A DNA stretch of 64,000 nt from Prostheceraeus crozeri. Its lineage: Eukaryota > Platyhelminthes > Polycladida > Euryleptidae. The number at the start of each line of letters is the position of its first letter. The stretch's first letter is position 1. Location of the stretch: assembly GCA_907163375.1 (NCBI GenBank), contig CAJQUW010008995.1, forward strand, positions 124,001 through 188,000. The letters are read 5' to 3'. The notes under the pieces were generated by a model. It was not told where the DNA came from, did no database searches, and saw only the letters and a program-made list of their open reading frames with translations. Below, piece by piece: positions 1 to 9,504 of this stretch. The translations under genes were made by a program, and so were the position numbers.

Positions 1-1
1 T

Positions 2-334
2 GGAATGCTACGATGTGGAAAGAGTTGTAGGTTTGTTGGACGGAAGTTGGGTGTGTCACACTCCACTGTGAGCAGGTGGTGGAGTCGATGGAACAATGAT
101 GGAAAAGTTAAAAGAAGGAAAGGATCAGGGAGACCGAGATTGACAAACAATGCTACCGATAGGAAGTTGGTTATCTCAGCAAAGCGCAATCACTTCAAGA
201 ATGTTCCTCGACTGGCCATCAGCTTGAAAGCTGCAGCAGGAATTGCATGCAGTATACGAACAGCATATCGCCGTCTAGCAGAAGCGGGCCTGAGGTCATA
301 CCGACCTGTTGTAAGAATTCCTCTAAGTAAGTAA
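2..334 (+). pseudogene. Tc1-type transposase, N-terminal DNA-binding fragment
   Basis: The frame is open from the window edge and encodes about 110 residues of the paired helix-turn-helix region that a Tc1 transposase uses to bind its terminal repeats. Seen: a helix-turn-helix with GVSHSTVSRWWSRW, then the linker KGSGRPRLTNN, whose GRPR resembles the minor-groove contact motif between the two subdomains, then a second helical block ending near LRSYRPVVRIPLSK. The frame stops at 332-334, before the DD34E catalytic core, and no core follows. The true start lies left of the window or is the ATG at 5. It is a dead 5' fragment; other Tc1 pieces occur at 4883-5110 (minus) and 45955-46290 (plus) but cannot be shown to come from the same copy. 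Confidence 0.8.
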
Positions 335-506
335 TGCGAGAATTTCACACAATGACATTATTTCACTGCCAATTTAAATTCAAATATATTAGTAGTTTAA
401 TATATTCAAATATAATGTTTTATATAAAATGCTATCTTATAGTTAATGAGTGTGAGTGGAATAAAGTTCATATATTTTAGTGGAGTATTTTTTATGTCAG
501 GCAGTA

Positions 507-1220
507 TAGGATGTGAATTAAAAATCTGATTACTGTGGAATAGCAAAGTCAATGAAAGAGGAAATCTCTATAACTGTCAAGTTCATGTCTTCAGTTGATG
601 TTTGAATTGTTTCAGTTGTAGGTGCTTGAATACGGATGAGTTGATGTTGGTGGTGTGTTCACGACAGCGGATGTGTAAATGTCTAATGGTGCTGCCAATA
701 TAAAATTGTTTGCACTTGTCACATGTAACTTGATATACTACACACCTTTGGTAACACATTTTATTGTTTCTGATGGGACAATTTTGGAGTGTGCACTCTT
801 GATTGGGTCGTTTTTGTTTCAAAGCACTTCGTTTTGTTCTTCCTTGTTATTCTAACATCTATGTTTTCTTGGCGAAACACGTTCTTGATTTGTTTGTCTA
901 CTTTTTCGGAGACGAATGGAAATGGGAAATACATGTATTCAACATTTTGTTCACTTCGTTTTCTTTTCATTTGTTTATTGTTCGCGGTTTTGATCATTGA
1001 ATCAGGATAACCGTTTAGTTGAAGAGTTCTGTTCAAGTTATTCTCACATTTTTTGTATATTGTATCATTCGAGCATCGTTCTGCTATTCTGTCTTTTTCG
1101 GTTTTTATAAAGCTCAGTTTTGCTTCTTGAGGTATATGGGAACGATAATGTAAAAAAGTAATGTAGTAATCAGTATTACTTTGCTATTCCACAGTAATCA
1201 GATTTTTAATTCACATCCTA
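507..1220. mobile_element. Penelope-like remnant bounded by a 43-bp inverted repeat
   Basis: The 43 bases at 507-549 are the exact reverse complement of 1178-1220. Between them lies a minus-strand GIY-YIG endonuclease fragment (583-1135). Penelope-like elements often carry terminal repeats in inverted orientation, so this looks like a 5'-truncated copy bounded by its own termini. No target-site duplication was identified. Confidence 0.65.
583..1135 (-). pseudogene. Penelope-like element: RT-endonuclease linker and GIY-YIG domain
   Basis: Minus-strand frames give the C-terminal part of a Penelope-like polyprotein. A stretch from about 1135 to 780 holds the region after the reverse transcriptase (residues like KLSFIKTEKDRIAERC, then FPFPFVSEKVDKQIKNVF and DVRITRKNKT). 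A shifted frame continues with CTLQNCPI, a cysteine linker, and the nuclease start VVYQVTCDKCKQFYIGST, where the Y of YQV and YIG are the GIY-YIG signature, followed by R..EH. GIY-YIG nucleases in these elements are thought to nick the target for insertion. A frameshift near 761-822 and loss of the whole reverse-transcriptase palm make it non-functional. It sits inside the 43-bp inverted repeat 507/1178. Confidence 0.8.
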
Positions 1221-1407
1221 TTTCTTCCCTTTTTTCTTCATGTCAGGTCATTTACTATAAATACTATTGGTACTATGTAACCCTTTACTACCTGCCGCAT
1301 AGCTCCTCTTCTCTTCTCTTACCATAGTTTGTACATTTTTTACTTCTTTTTTATATATCTCTTGATGTGAATTTCAAATTTTATTCTGCAAATCTTTCAC
1401 TAACTGC

Positions 1408-1440
1408 CTGATGATACCTACGGATAGTAGGAGAAATATA
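1408..1440 (+). ncRNA. Hammerhead-ribozyme-like core
   Basis: CTGATGA (1408-1414) is followed by a five-base-pair stem, CCTAC (1417-1421) with GTAGG (1427-1431), then GAAAT (1433-1437). That is the order of the hammerhead core: CUGANGA, stem II, GAAA. Penelope-like termini are known to carry hammerhead motifs, and a Penelope remnant lies just upstream. Stems I and III are not clearly paired, so it may be decayed. Confidence 0.4.
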
Positions 1441-1559
1441 TTACAGCAATTATTGATAAATTTCTAACAATTTAGTTGGCTGTTTCCAATCTATAAAATT
1501 AAATTTCAAATCCCGACGATGTAGGGGAGATCTTCCCGTGTCTCAACAATGGTCAGTGA

Positions 1560-2165
1560 GATTGTAATTGCCGAAGAGGTAATTCCGGAGGTTGTTGTGA
1601 GGCTATGACAGCTCGTGTAAGAAGCGCCTGGAAGAATTTCCACGACCTTTTGCCTGTCCTCACCAATAGGAATATCTCGCTGAAGCGCAGGGGTCAGGTA
1701 TATAATGCCAGTATTGGGAGTGGCTTGCTGCATGCGTCGGAGACATGACCCATTAAAGTTGATGACCTCACACGCCTGGTGAGAAATGAGAACTCAGTGA
1801 ATCGATGGATGTGTTCCATCAAACTTTGTGAACGCCGCTCCATGCGCGAACTGAGAGGCATGCTCCACCTGCATCACCTGGAATCAGTCCTATGCCAAAA
1901 TCACTTGTGCTGGTATGATCACCTGCAACGGATGCCGGACTGCAAGTGGCCAAAGAGAATCTTGATTTACGAAGTGGCAGGACCGGACATCAGAGGTGGA
2001 CAGAGGAAGAGATGATGGCACAATGTCAAGAGAGATCTTGAGCTCCTGCATCTGCAGCCTCAATCGACGGAAGACCGATCATCCATCCCGACAACCGACA
2101 CAACCCCAGTGTCCAACCGTCAAACCTTGTGAAGAAGAGACAACAACCAAGGAGTAAGTAAGAGT
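1560..2165 (+). pseudogene. Non-LTR retrotransposon, C-terminal end of pol (plus copy)
   Basis: Plus-strand frames encode the region after the reverse-transcriptase palm of a LINE-type pol. The readable order is TARVRSAWKNFHDLLPVLTN, LKRRGQVYNASIGSGLLHASET, a stop in place of the usual W, PIKVDDLTRL, then RWMCSIKLCERRSMRELRGM and LCWYDHLQRMPD with a GQRKRW tail near 2010. This is the thumb-like segment seen as 'Y-SETW ... RWMCG ... RW-GH--RM' across many invertebrate LINEs. Frameshifts and stops show it is dead. The related minus-strand piece at 2665-3390 keeps the same order of motifs but is a different copy. Confidence 0.75.
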
Positions 2166-2409
2166 AAGTTGAAGAAAAGATTTTAGCAGGCGAAGGAAAG
2201 TCACTGTCACCGCACAATTAAGGAATGTCTCGATTTTATCGCTAATGTCATTCGCTTATGGAAAGGATTGTTGATGAACTTGTTGTGCAGACTTGGTGCG
2301 GATCCTGTCTTGTATTTGAAATTACGTCAGTATTTTAATTGTTGTAGCAAATAAAATAGCAAAATGACCACTAGGGTCATTATATGTCTCGGGGTCCCTT
2401 GTCTCATCG

Positions 2410-2600
2410 GTGGTTTATGAATTCAAGTGTACTGGTGATCAGTACACCACATACATCGGTGAGACAACACGACATCTAGGTAGAAGATTTCATGAACATG
2501 TGTCAAGACCTGGTCCAATTTTCGACCATTTGCTTGAATGTAATACCTGCAGCAGACGTGACATCATAAACAATGTTTCGATCATTTACAAAACTCATTT
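2410..2600 (+). pseudogene. GIY-YIG endonuclease fragment (Penelope-like)
   Basis: A short open stretch begins VVYEFKCTGDQYTTYIGETTRHLGRR, with the GIY-YIG pattern (YEF...TYIG) and the following R...EH helix, then a terminal C-x2-C/H region (DHLLECNTCSRRD). These are the nuclease hallmarks of a Penelope-like element. The frame remains open to 2844 but past about 2600 it reads sense across the back of the non-LTR copy at 2665-3390 and carries no GIY-YIG similarity, so I end the domain there. No reverse-transcriptase part is found upstream. Confidence 0.7.
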
Positions 2601-2664
2601 TGTTCTTATTTTCCGAGGCCCTCTTCATAAAGAAGAGGTCCCAAATTTTAAACAGTCAACTTTC

Positions 2665-3390
2665 TCATTCAGGGCTCTTCATTTTATCTTTCTGATGTCT
2701 CTTCTTCTCGACGTTGGCCATGTCATACGCCTTCTTGACATAGCTATCTTCTGGCTTCCGGAGAATATGCCCGAACCATCTAAGAAGGTTCCTCTTCAAG
2801 ACGGCCTTGATGTCTTCTATTCCAAGAAGCTGGAGAAGGATTGAAGAAGCGAACATGTCCTACAAAAATGCGCCCATCATGCAGCTGATCATTCTGCGTT
2901 CTGCTGTCACCATTCTTTGCTGATCCTTGACTATCATGGACCATGTTTCACTGCCGTATATCTTGCACCTTCTCACACACGCGTCATACACTTGGCCTTT
3001 CATCCATAAAGGAGTCGCTCTCGATGTTTGAAATGGCGACAACTCACGAAACTTTCGCCAACCAGTTTGAACTCGCGCAGGTAATACAGCCCCTGAGCCG
3101 CCACCGGATTCCATCATGTCACAAGATAGCAAAATCTGCTCACAGCCTGATAGGTGCGATCCGCCTCTGAAATTGGACCGAGTTGTTCTTCACTTGCGGT
3201 TCCCGAAGAGCGCATTTGGCCTTGACAGGGTTTTTACATGAAGGACGACTCAACTGAGGCCAGGCTCCCTGTAACTCCGCTCCATCTCTTGTGCGTCCAT
3301 AACCGGCAAATAATACAATCGACAGAATTGCAGCCGACACCTTATCGACAAGTCTAGTCATCTTTCTTATTGAGTTCTTAAGCTCCATTG
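2665..3390 (-). pseudogene. Non-LTR retrotransposon, C-terminal end of pol (minus copy)
   Basis: On the minus strand the segments run, in order: an N-side piece from 3388 to 3140, then LSCDMMESGGGSGAVLPARV, GWRKFRELSPF, GQVYDACVRRCKIYGSETW, MVTAERRMISCMMG, and after a frame change LLQLLGIEDIKAVLKRNLLRW and FGHILRKPEDSYVKKAYDMA. This is the segment downstream of the YxDD palm in LINE-type pol proteins. Two frame changes and the lack of a palm or endonuclease domain mark it as a 5'-truncated dead copy. It overlaps the end of the frame carrying the GIY-YIG fragment on the opposite strand. Confidence 0.8.
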
Positions 3391-3566
3391 AGTTCTTTTG
3401 AGAACTGATTGATCCAATGGTTACAGCAGCATCGCATTAGTACACTTGCGGATTGGAGAACGTCGTCAGTCCTCATTAGGACTACTTCCATTAATAATTT
3501 AAATTTGTAAGCATTATAATCTATTGTAAATGGCCGCTGGGATGATTTTCATCATCGTATGAGAAT
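3380..3566 (+). repeat. Dispersed repeat, copy 1 (187 bp)
   Basis: Starts AAGCTCCATTGAGTTC and ends ATCATCGTATGAGAAT. It aligns along its whole length, with scattered substitutions and few gaps, to 45284-45469 on the same strand. No coding potential is visible. The second copy lies just upstream of a hammerhead-like motif, so it may be the end of a retroelement. Confidence 0.75.
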
Positions 3567-3915
3567 CTTCTTTCAGATGAGATGAACTTTCTTTTTCATT
3601 TATGTACTCGTAGAATTTGGAATGCAATAATTCGGCTCTTCTGATAGATCTAGGATAGAACTATTGAAATTGGTTTTACATTCGCATTGAATTATGGTCC
3701 TCCCGCCCTCTGCCATATCATAAGATATATATTTTATCACTTTTACCATATATTCCTCGAAAATGTTAATCCTTCGAAATCGTGCGAACCAATCAGAAGT
3801 TATCTATTTTTGTTTAAAGTAAAACCATCACCGCTAAATTTCTATAGTCGCACGAAGAATTAGAAGTTGCGTTGAGACAGAGTAGAAATAAATCAAATCG
3901 ATCTTTGCTTTGTAG

Positions 3916-4055
3916 TTTTGCTTCCATTGATGTTCCCGTAGCCTCCGTTCTTCAAGCATTACGACAGCTGGAAAGTGGTTCTTGGCATTCTCCCTCATTC
4001 CTTTTTCACCTCAACTCCGCGTATGAGACGTTGGGGGAAGTGAATCGAAACAAAG
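3916..4055 (+). CDS. Candidate internal exon of an unidentified host gene
   Basis: This 140-nt block has the hallmarks of an exon: a pyrimidine-rich acceptor ending GCTTTGTAG before 3916 and a donor AAAG|GTGAG after 4055. One frame is open through it and reads FASIDVPVASVLQALRQLES followed by GSWHSPSFLFHLNSAYETLG and EVNRNK; the helix-like periodicity and serine/leucine content look like protein. It enters with one base of a codon and leaves with one base (phase 1). That exit phase matches the two-base entry of the exon at 8149, so both could belong to one gene with a transposon-filled intron between them. I do not recognise the protein. Transcript evidence would be decisive. Confidence 0.4.
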
Positions 4056-4882
4056 GTGAGATTGGATTGCGGTGTTCGGAAATTCGTCTAAAATGACTTA
4101 AATGCACCATGGATTCAGTGGTTATTTCAGCTATTGTCAAATAAACTTTTATGATGTAATAGCAGTTATTTACGCAATCAGCGCATGATTGCTTCTTTAT
4201 AGCATTCCATGAGTTAGATATCTTAGATGACCAAGCCCGTAGGGTGAGGGCTATTTAAATCTAACGACCTCGAATGCTATGATGAAGCAGTCTTATGCAC
4301 GAGTTGCGTAGAGACTGTTATTTGACGACGTGCTATGATGATCAAGGACAGATTGTGATTGACATGTCTATGATTATCAAGAGTATTTAAATAGAAATTT
4401 GTCTTCATTAATCGTGAAAATATCTATTCACAGATCTAGTCTATACTAAAGCAGGACAAGAGCACTCATAATTGGCATAGATTACGCTCCTTCTACTACT
4501 ACTCATTGGAGTAAATACAGTGATGATCATACAGTGGACCACCTAAATTTTGTGTGACTTCAATGAAATTATGTTAATTGCAGGTACAAATTCGGCAGAC
4601 TAGCAAAGTAAAAGTTGAAATGAAATTATCTTTGTTTATCAATGGCTCCGTAACAGTGGCCTTAAAAGGGCCAGTGGTAGGTTCCAAGGTGGTCACAAAT
4701 ATGTAAATATGTAATATTTCGCAACCTCATCAGAAAGTTCAATCAATTATCGAATCCGGAAAGACATGCTTTCGATCAGGTTATTGATCACTACTTGATC
4801 TAACCTCTCCCTCTCTTGCCTTAACAAAACTTCGAGTCGAGAAAGATGATCTCCAGTAAGAATTAATCGTCTCACACCGAGC
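4056..4882. other. No gene recognised
   Basis: AT-rich sequence without a supported ORF, repeat pair or RNA gene. Confidence 0.5.
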
Positions 4883-5110
4883 TTCAGTAATTGTGCATTT
4901 GCAAATTTTTTACGTATCCCTCGGAAGGGTTATACCTTTCGATATGGAGTTCAGTTCTGTCATTCATCCATATCGCCGCACAAATAAGCAGGCTTTACCT
5001 CATTGATTCAGGCAATGTCAAATGATCAGGAATTGCATCACCTGACTTCACCCAAACTCTCAAACGGCCATCGCGACTTCGGAGACATACAGACGCTTCA
5101 TCAGTCCAAA
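4883..5110 (-). pseudogene. Tc1-type transposase, central catalytic fragment
   Basis: Read on the minus strand from 5108, the frame begins WTDEASVCLRSRDGRLRVW and continues VKSGDAIPDHLTLPESM before a stop, then, after a short gap, AAIWMNDRTELHI and YVKNLQM. This is the Tc1 core around the first catalytic aspartate: the usual 'FTDESRF-L---DGR-RVWR' motif followed by the 'WGGIS---RT-LH' strand. The aspartate of TDE is kept. The second and third acidic residues are not seen and stops interrupt the frame, so this is a dead internal fragment. It is probably the middle part of the same family as the N-terminal piece at 2-334 and the C-terminal piece at 45955. Confidence 0.7.
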
Positions 5111-5874
5111 CAACTCAATTCCATTGAGAAAGTCAGTGGCAATGCTATATCGTCCACTTCAGCCTCAAGCTCCTTTGGTTGGCGGTCAGTTCGGTCCCTG
5201 ATGGTCTCTCACCGCTTGTGAAGTGTTCACCGACGGTTTCAGATATGAACTCCGAAACTGGATCGTTTCTCACCAAAAGAATAATGATCCGATCGGTTAC
5301 AAAGCTTCATTTCTTTCCTTTCTGACCAGATCCAACCTTTCTAGGACGGGAGAAAAAAATAGTTTTCCATCTTTGACGGTGGTCTTTGGGGAAACTAACT
5401 TTCGGCTGACTAGTGTTGAATGTCATCTCCCGCGCGGGCAATAATCTGCTTTACAAGTCAAATAGAGCGATAGGATATCTACATTACATGCACGCAGACG
5501 AATAAAGAAGCGTCCTTTTGGATTTCTTCAAAACGTGACATGCAATTTAAGAATTAGTTACGCAAGCTAATGAATATTGTCTGTCATGACATCCTGCCAG
5601 TTTTTATAATGCTCTTCGTTGATGTTTAAAAGTATTTGATAGTCACGAATTGCATGTGCGCTCATGCAGCAGCCTACTGTCCATTAACACAAATGCAAAA
5701 CACAATGACCGCATATTGTCATTTAAATGAGATAATGGAACAGTTGTAATAGCGAACTGAGCAATTTTAAAATCCTTGTTATTAGACATACATGCATGAC
5801 CGTCAACTTAGTTCGCTCTAGTCCATGATTTTCTTGCTTCTATATCTATTTTTTCATAGATATTTTCAATAATC
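5111..5874. other. No gene recognised
   Basis: An open frame at 5223-5444 shows no family features and overlaps the flank of the Tc1 fragment. The rest is AT-rich with no clear feature. Confidence 0.4.
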
Positions 5875-5978
5875 TCAAATTATCCCGGGAAAAGTCCACA
5901 AAACAGATGAGATTTCTTCTCTCTCGTTTATTGCAAGAAACCTCATCTGTTTTGTGGACTTTTCCCGGGATAATTTGA
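5875..5978. repeat. 44-bp near-perfect hairpin with 16-nt loop
   Basis: 5875-5918 is the reverse complement of 5935-5978 with one mismatch at 5912. Each arm contains a CCCGGGA core. As RNA it would give a 44-bp stem with a 16-nt loop, the size range of long hairpin small-RNA precursors; as DNA it could be a tiny foldback element. No target-site duplication is evident. Confidence 0.85.
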
Positions 5979-6439
5979 AACATGCTTCGTAGTCTATTAT
6001 TCATTGAATTTTCAATCATCTGTCTGACTGTCATAATAATGTTTACTACAATAGTAATCGATCACTTTGAAAATGGCTGAATGAGTGGACTCATGCACGA
6101 GAAATGATGGTCACGGACAGAACTAGAGCAGAACAGTGCCAAGAAGACTATCTGTTGAACTTAATACAAATTCAAGTCAGAATTCTGATGGACTAGAACA
6201 TTAACACCACATTTAACGCACACCGACAGTACATTTGAATGGTGAAGATTTCCATTTAACGAATTTAGGCGAAGGAAGGTTGATTCAAAGATAAATGCTT
6301 TTCATTTGACAGGCCTGCTTGCAACCTGACCGCTGAGGTTCGTGTGTTTACTGATATAGTCCTGCAGCCAGAACGAGTTTCTGCATGGAACAAGGCCGAA
6401 AACGAGACTTCCACTCTCATGTAAACTGAGTTCTGGTCG

Positions 6440-6718
6440 TCTACCTAGGAATTCCGACAGACCTGGAGTTCATTCCGTTCTCGAGCCTGTTGTACTTGAC
6501 CGAGGAGATGGCAGATGGGATGACCACTTTCCTTTTCCAATGGGACGCGGATTAGTATGGGATGTTGCCCGCACACATGTTTGCACAAAGCGCGATCATA
6601 GAGTCGGCCAACACGCCTGGATCGCTGCCCAAAGAGCTGACGAACTCAAGCTCTCCAAGTATCGCGTGCCAGTTGAACGGTAGTGCTTCGAACTACCAGA
6701 GGGAATGCCAGATTGATC
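6440..6718 (+). pseudogene. Non-LTR retrotransposon C-terminal domain fragment
   Basis: Plus-strand codons read SVLEPVVLDRGDGRWDDHF, PFPMGRGLVWDVARTH and, further on, RADELKLSKYR. In many invertebrate LINE-like polyproteins the last domain has the order 'EP-GL-R-DG-RPDG-T--PW--G--L-WD-T--D----SH ... A---K--KY'. The same domain is recognisable at 25362-25839 and, minus, at 49407-50039. Here the RPDG motif is altered and the downstream part is lost. It lies within the left arm of the decayed foldback element, so it either inserted there or was carried by it. Confidence 0.6.
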
Positions 6719-6827
6719 TTTCCAGACACCATTTGACGTTTTTATATTATATTTATTATTTAAATTTCTTGTGTTTTGTATTTTCGCATTTATTTTGTTT
6801 TTTATCTTCGTATTTATAAGCTTTATG

Positions 6828-7134
6828 TTGTTGATGATGAGATAAAATTAATCAAATCCCTGTACCTACTACGAAAACGCGCGTACGTCGAGTCCTACCT
6901 GTTTCCTCTTCTTAGACACGATGTTAATCCACTTCTAAACAGACAGGATCAAAGAATTTCCAATGGGACGCACATTGCAGATTGTTGATGATGAGATAAA
7001 ATTAATCAAATCCCTGTACCTACTACGAAAACGCGCGTACGTCGAGTCCTACCTGTTTCCTCTTCTTAGACACGATGTTAATCCACTTCTAAACAGACAG
7101 GATCAAAGAATTTCCAATGGGACGCACATTGCAG
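6828..7134. repeat. 154-bp perfect tandem duplication
   Basis: 6828-6980 recurs from 6982 to 7134 with a period of 154 bp and no difference that I can see. Identity this high points to a recent duplication. Both copies span part of the foldback-element arm (GACAGGATCAAAGAATTTCC). Confidence 0.92.
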
Positions 7135-7674
7135 CTTTAAGCAAAAATGAAATTTTCTTTGTTTTCTCTTATCAACGAAAAGTACTAAGTCCAGAGCCCT
7201 AGTTTTCGGCATGGAATGTCTTCAGATCATTTCCTATCATGTGTAGAATGTGATATTATCATGTTTCTGATCATCGATGTATGCGAGAATGAGGTTCGAT
7301 GTGGATGAAGTGAGGCGACATGTCAGTGTTTGCCGACATTAGGAGGCTTGTCAAATCTGAATGTGTAAAGCTTCATAGATAAATGTTCCAGAATATGATA
7401 AGAAATTACCTGAAGACATTCCCATGTCGAAAATTATGGCTCTAGACTTAGTACTTTTCAGTTGATAAGAAAGAACATGGAAAATTTCATTTTTGCCAAA
7501 AACTGCGATCTGCGTCCCATTGGATTAACTTTTTCTTTGATCCTGTCTGACAAGAAGAGGAACTCACTAGAGCTCGACAGCCGTGCCCATTCGTAGTAAG
7601 CATCTGGTGCACATCATTCTGTGAAAGTCTCACTTTCGGTCTCGTTCCCTACAGAAACTCGCTTTGGCTGCCGG

Positions 7675-8148
7675 TCTAATATCACCTACCTCTGCAATGC
7701 GCGCGCTTGGCCAATCACGCAGGTCAAAGAGAGACGAATATCTATGTCAATTTCTTACGTACAATGGCTGGGATAGGATCATGTCCGCTCTAGACTAACC
7801 CACAAGCAACTGAATCTATCTCGGTGGGTTCTGCCCACGACAAGGTAGCAGGACAAGAGAACTGGAGTCTCATTAAAGTTGTATTCATTAATTTCCATCC
7901 ATATGACGCTTTATTCCGGTTTAATTTTGATCTATCGTCTAAAACTTTCCCATTCGTATTTGTTTATTTAAGCGCTCTGGATGTGATTGTTCAATATGCT
8001 TTCATTCCAGTGCCAGTGTCAGTTCTCTCTCTGGAAGATTAAGAAAAAATGTTCGGCAATTTATTTTTATTATTTTTCGTTCATGAGCTTACATGTTTTC
8101 ATGAAATGATCCATTCATTCTTGATGTCATCAGATCATCGTTTTTCAG
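7675..8148. other. Intergenic or intronic sequence
   Basis: A 72-codon open frame at 7824-8042 shows no recognisable motif. The segment ends in a splice acceptor (GTTTTTCAG, 8140-8148) for the exon that follows. Confidence 0.35.
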
Positions 8149-8576
8149 GAGTTTCACGGAAGCACGGTGGATTGAAAGCTGTCAGTGGAGAATTAGTGAA
8201 TGAATTGATTCAATCATGTCTAAAGTAGGAAGATAAATATCTCAAATGAAGAAGTCTGGGTTGATCTCTTTTCTCATTTACAGAGATGTGAATAAAAGTG
8301 ACCTGTTCATGAAGCAAATGAAGCTGAAGCCCTTCTGGTTTGTCCCTTTCGATGTATTCCGGTATATCGTCACAACAACTTTCATTTTCAAAGGTAAATC
8401 ACATTTGCTAGAAAGCAAAATCAGTATGTATTGAGTTGTTTTCTTATAATTGATAAACAGGAGTAGACATGAATAGCTGCCATTTCATCCAACATCAGGC
8501 ATCATCAGCTGGCCTAGTCTATGTCTCAACCTCATCAGAAAGAAAAGGAAATTTGTTGAGTTTTGTGATGGCCTAG
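8149..8576 (+). CDS. Three phase-consistent exons of an unidentified gene (3' part)
   Basis: Exon-like blocks 8149-8224, 8284-8393 and 8461-8576 are separated by 59-nt and 67-nt introns with GTAGGA...TTTACAG and GTAAAT...AAACAG ends. Splicing keeps one frame open across both joins: the first ends with two bases of a codon and the second supplies one; the second ends with one and the third supplies two. The product reads VSRKHGGLKAVSGELVNELI, then DVNKSDLFMKQMKLKPFWFV with a hydrophobic VFRYIVTTTFIF segment, then VDMNSCHFIQHQASSAGLVY, and stops at 8574-8576. The 5' end is missing; the block enters with two bases of a codon, which the exon at 3916-4055 could supply. The family is not recognised. 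The hydrophobic stretch could be a membrane segment. Confidence 0.5.
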
Positions 8577-9504
8577 GTGTGAGTTTAATAAAGAAAGCAT
8601 TGTGTCCTTCTCATCCTTTCAACTCCATCTGCAATAACGAGTCAACAAGGAATCAAAGGAGAGTGAAGTCCAATACATCTCGATATGGCTGCTCTTCCAT
8701 TAACCCTAGCAGAACCGGGCGATTTTTAGCGTCGTAGGACCGGGGGGCCACAAAGTCCCTCCTCAAATTTTCCATCTTCCGATGGATAAAACTTTTTTAG
8801 AGCTTGTCATCTTAATATTTCGAGTCTCTTCTTTCGAATGGTAGTGCCTAGTTTGCATGATTCGAAGACCTTAAGGCCAAACATTTGAATTTTCTTTTCA
8901 AATTTTTTCATTTTATATTATTGTTCATCACAACTAAAGTATTTCTGCAAACTTTTACTCAAGCATATCTATATGGTGTTATAAGTAAACTATTCTACCC
9001 TAATTTTTGTACTACAAATAGCAATTTGAAATTCGAACGTAAAAAAATGTCTTTCCATGTATTATTGCCTTTTTCTGTTTTTACAAATGTCTCGTTCTAG
9101 TGACTTAGTCGCTATAAAGACAAGATTATAATACATTCCGAATGCAATCTTTCGAATGGTGATACGTATTTTGCATTTATTTGTGGGTTTCATATCACGA
9201 CAACTCATTTCCGGAGTAGTATCTGCATGTACATGTAGGCCGATACCATAGATGTATCTTCCATATACATGTACATTACATCTACAATTATGCATGTATA
9301 ATGTACATGTACTCATTTTGGGAGATCAGATGAACGTGTATGCAGAAATTACAACGGAATTGAGTGATCATGATTGTAATGCAGAAGGAAATGATATAAT
9401 TTTACAGATCGTCCGTGTCATGACAGCCTTGGAGAGGTAATGTTTGTTAAATTAGCAACTCGATGACCTGCTATTGCTTGATGAACCTCAAGGGAATCTT
9501 TTTA
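8577..9504. other. No gene recognised; decayed repeat near 8696
   Basis: A GC-rich patch (AACCCTAGCAGAACCGGGCG, 8701 on; then GGACCGGGGGGCC) stands out and looks like the start of a dispersed repeat, with TTTCGAATGGT recurring at about 8833 and 9152. Near 9240-9315 there are several ACATGTAC/GTACATG words in both orientations. No ORF is supported. Confidence 0.35.

Larger units (their letters stand above)
6361..7674. mobile_element. Foldback element, decayed copy (related to 48685-49405)
   Basis: The left end (CTGCAGCCAGAACGAGTTTC) and right end (CTCGCTTTGGCTGCCGG) are inverted relatives of each other and of both ends of the compact element at 48685-49405. The right arm, about 7420-7674, is well preserved. 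The left arm is broken: it matches at 6362-6420, is interrupted by unrelated sequence including a non-LTR fragment, and resumes with GACAGGATCAAAGAA near 6943. A 154-bp tandem duplication lies in this arm. The spacer, about 7200-7420, resembles the spacer of the second copy in reverse orientation. Confidence 0.7.
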
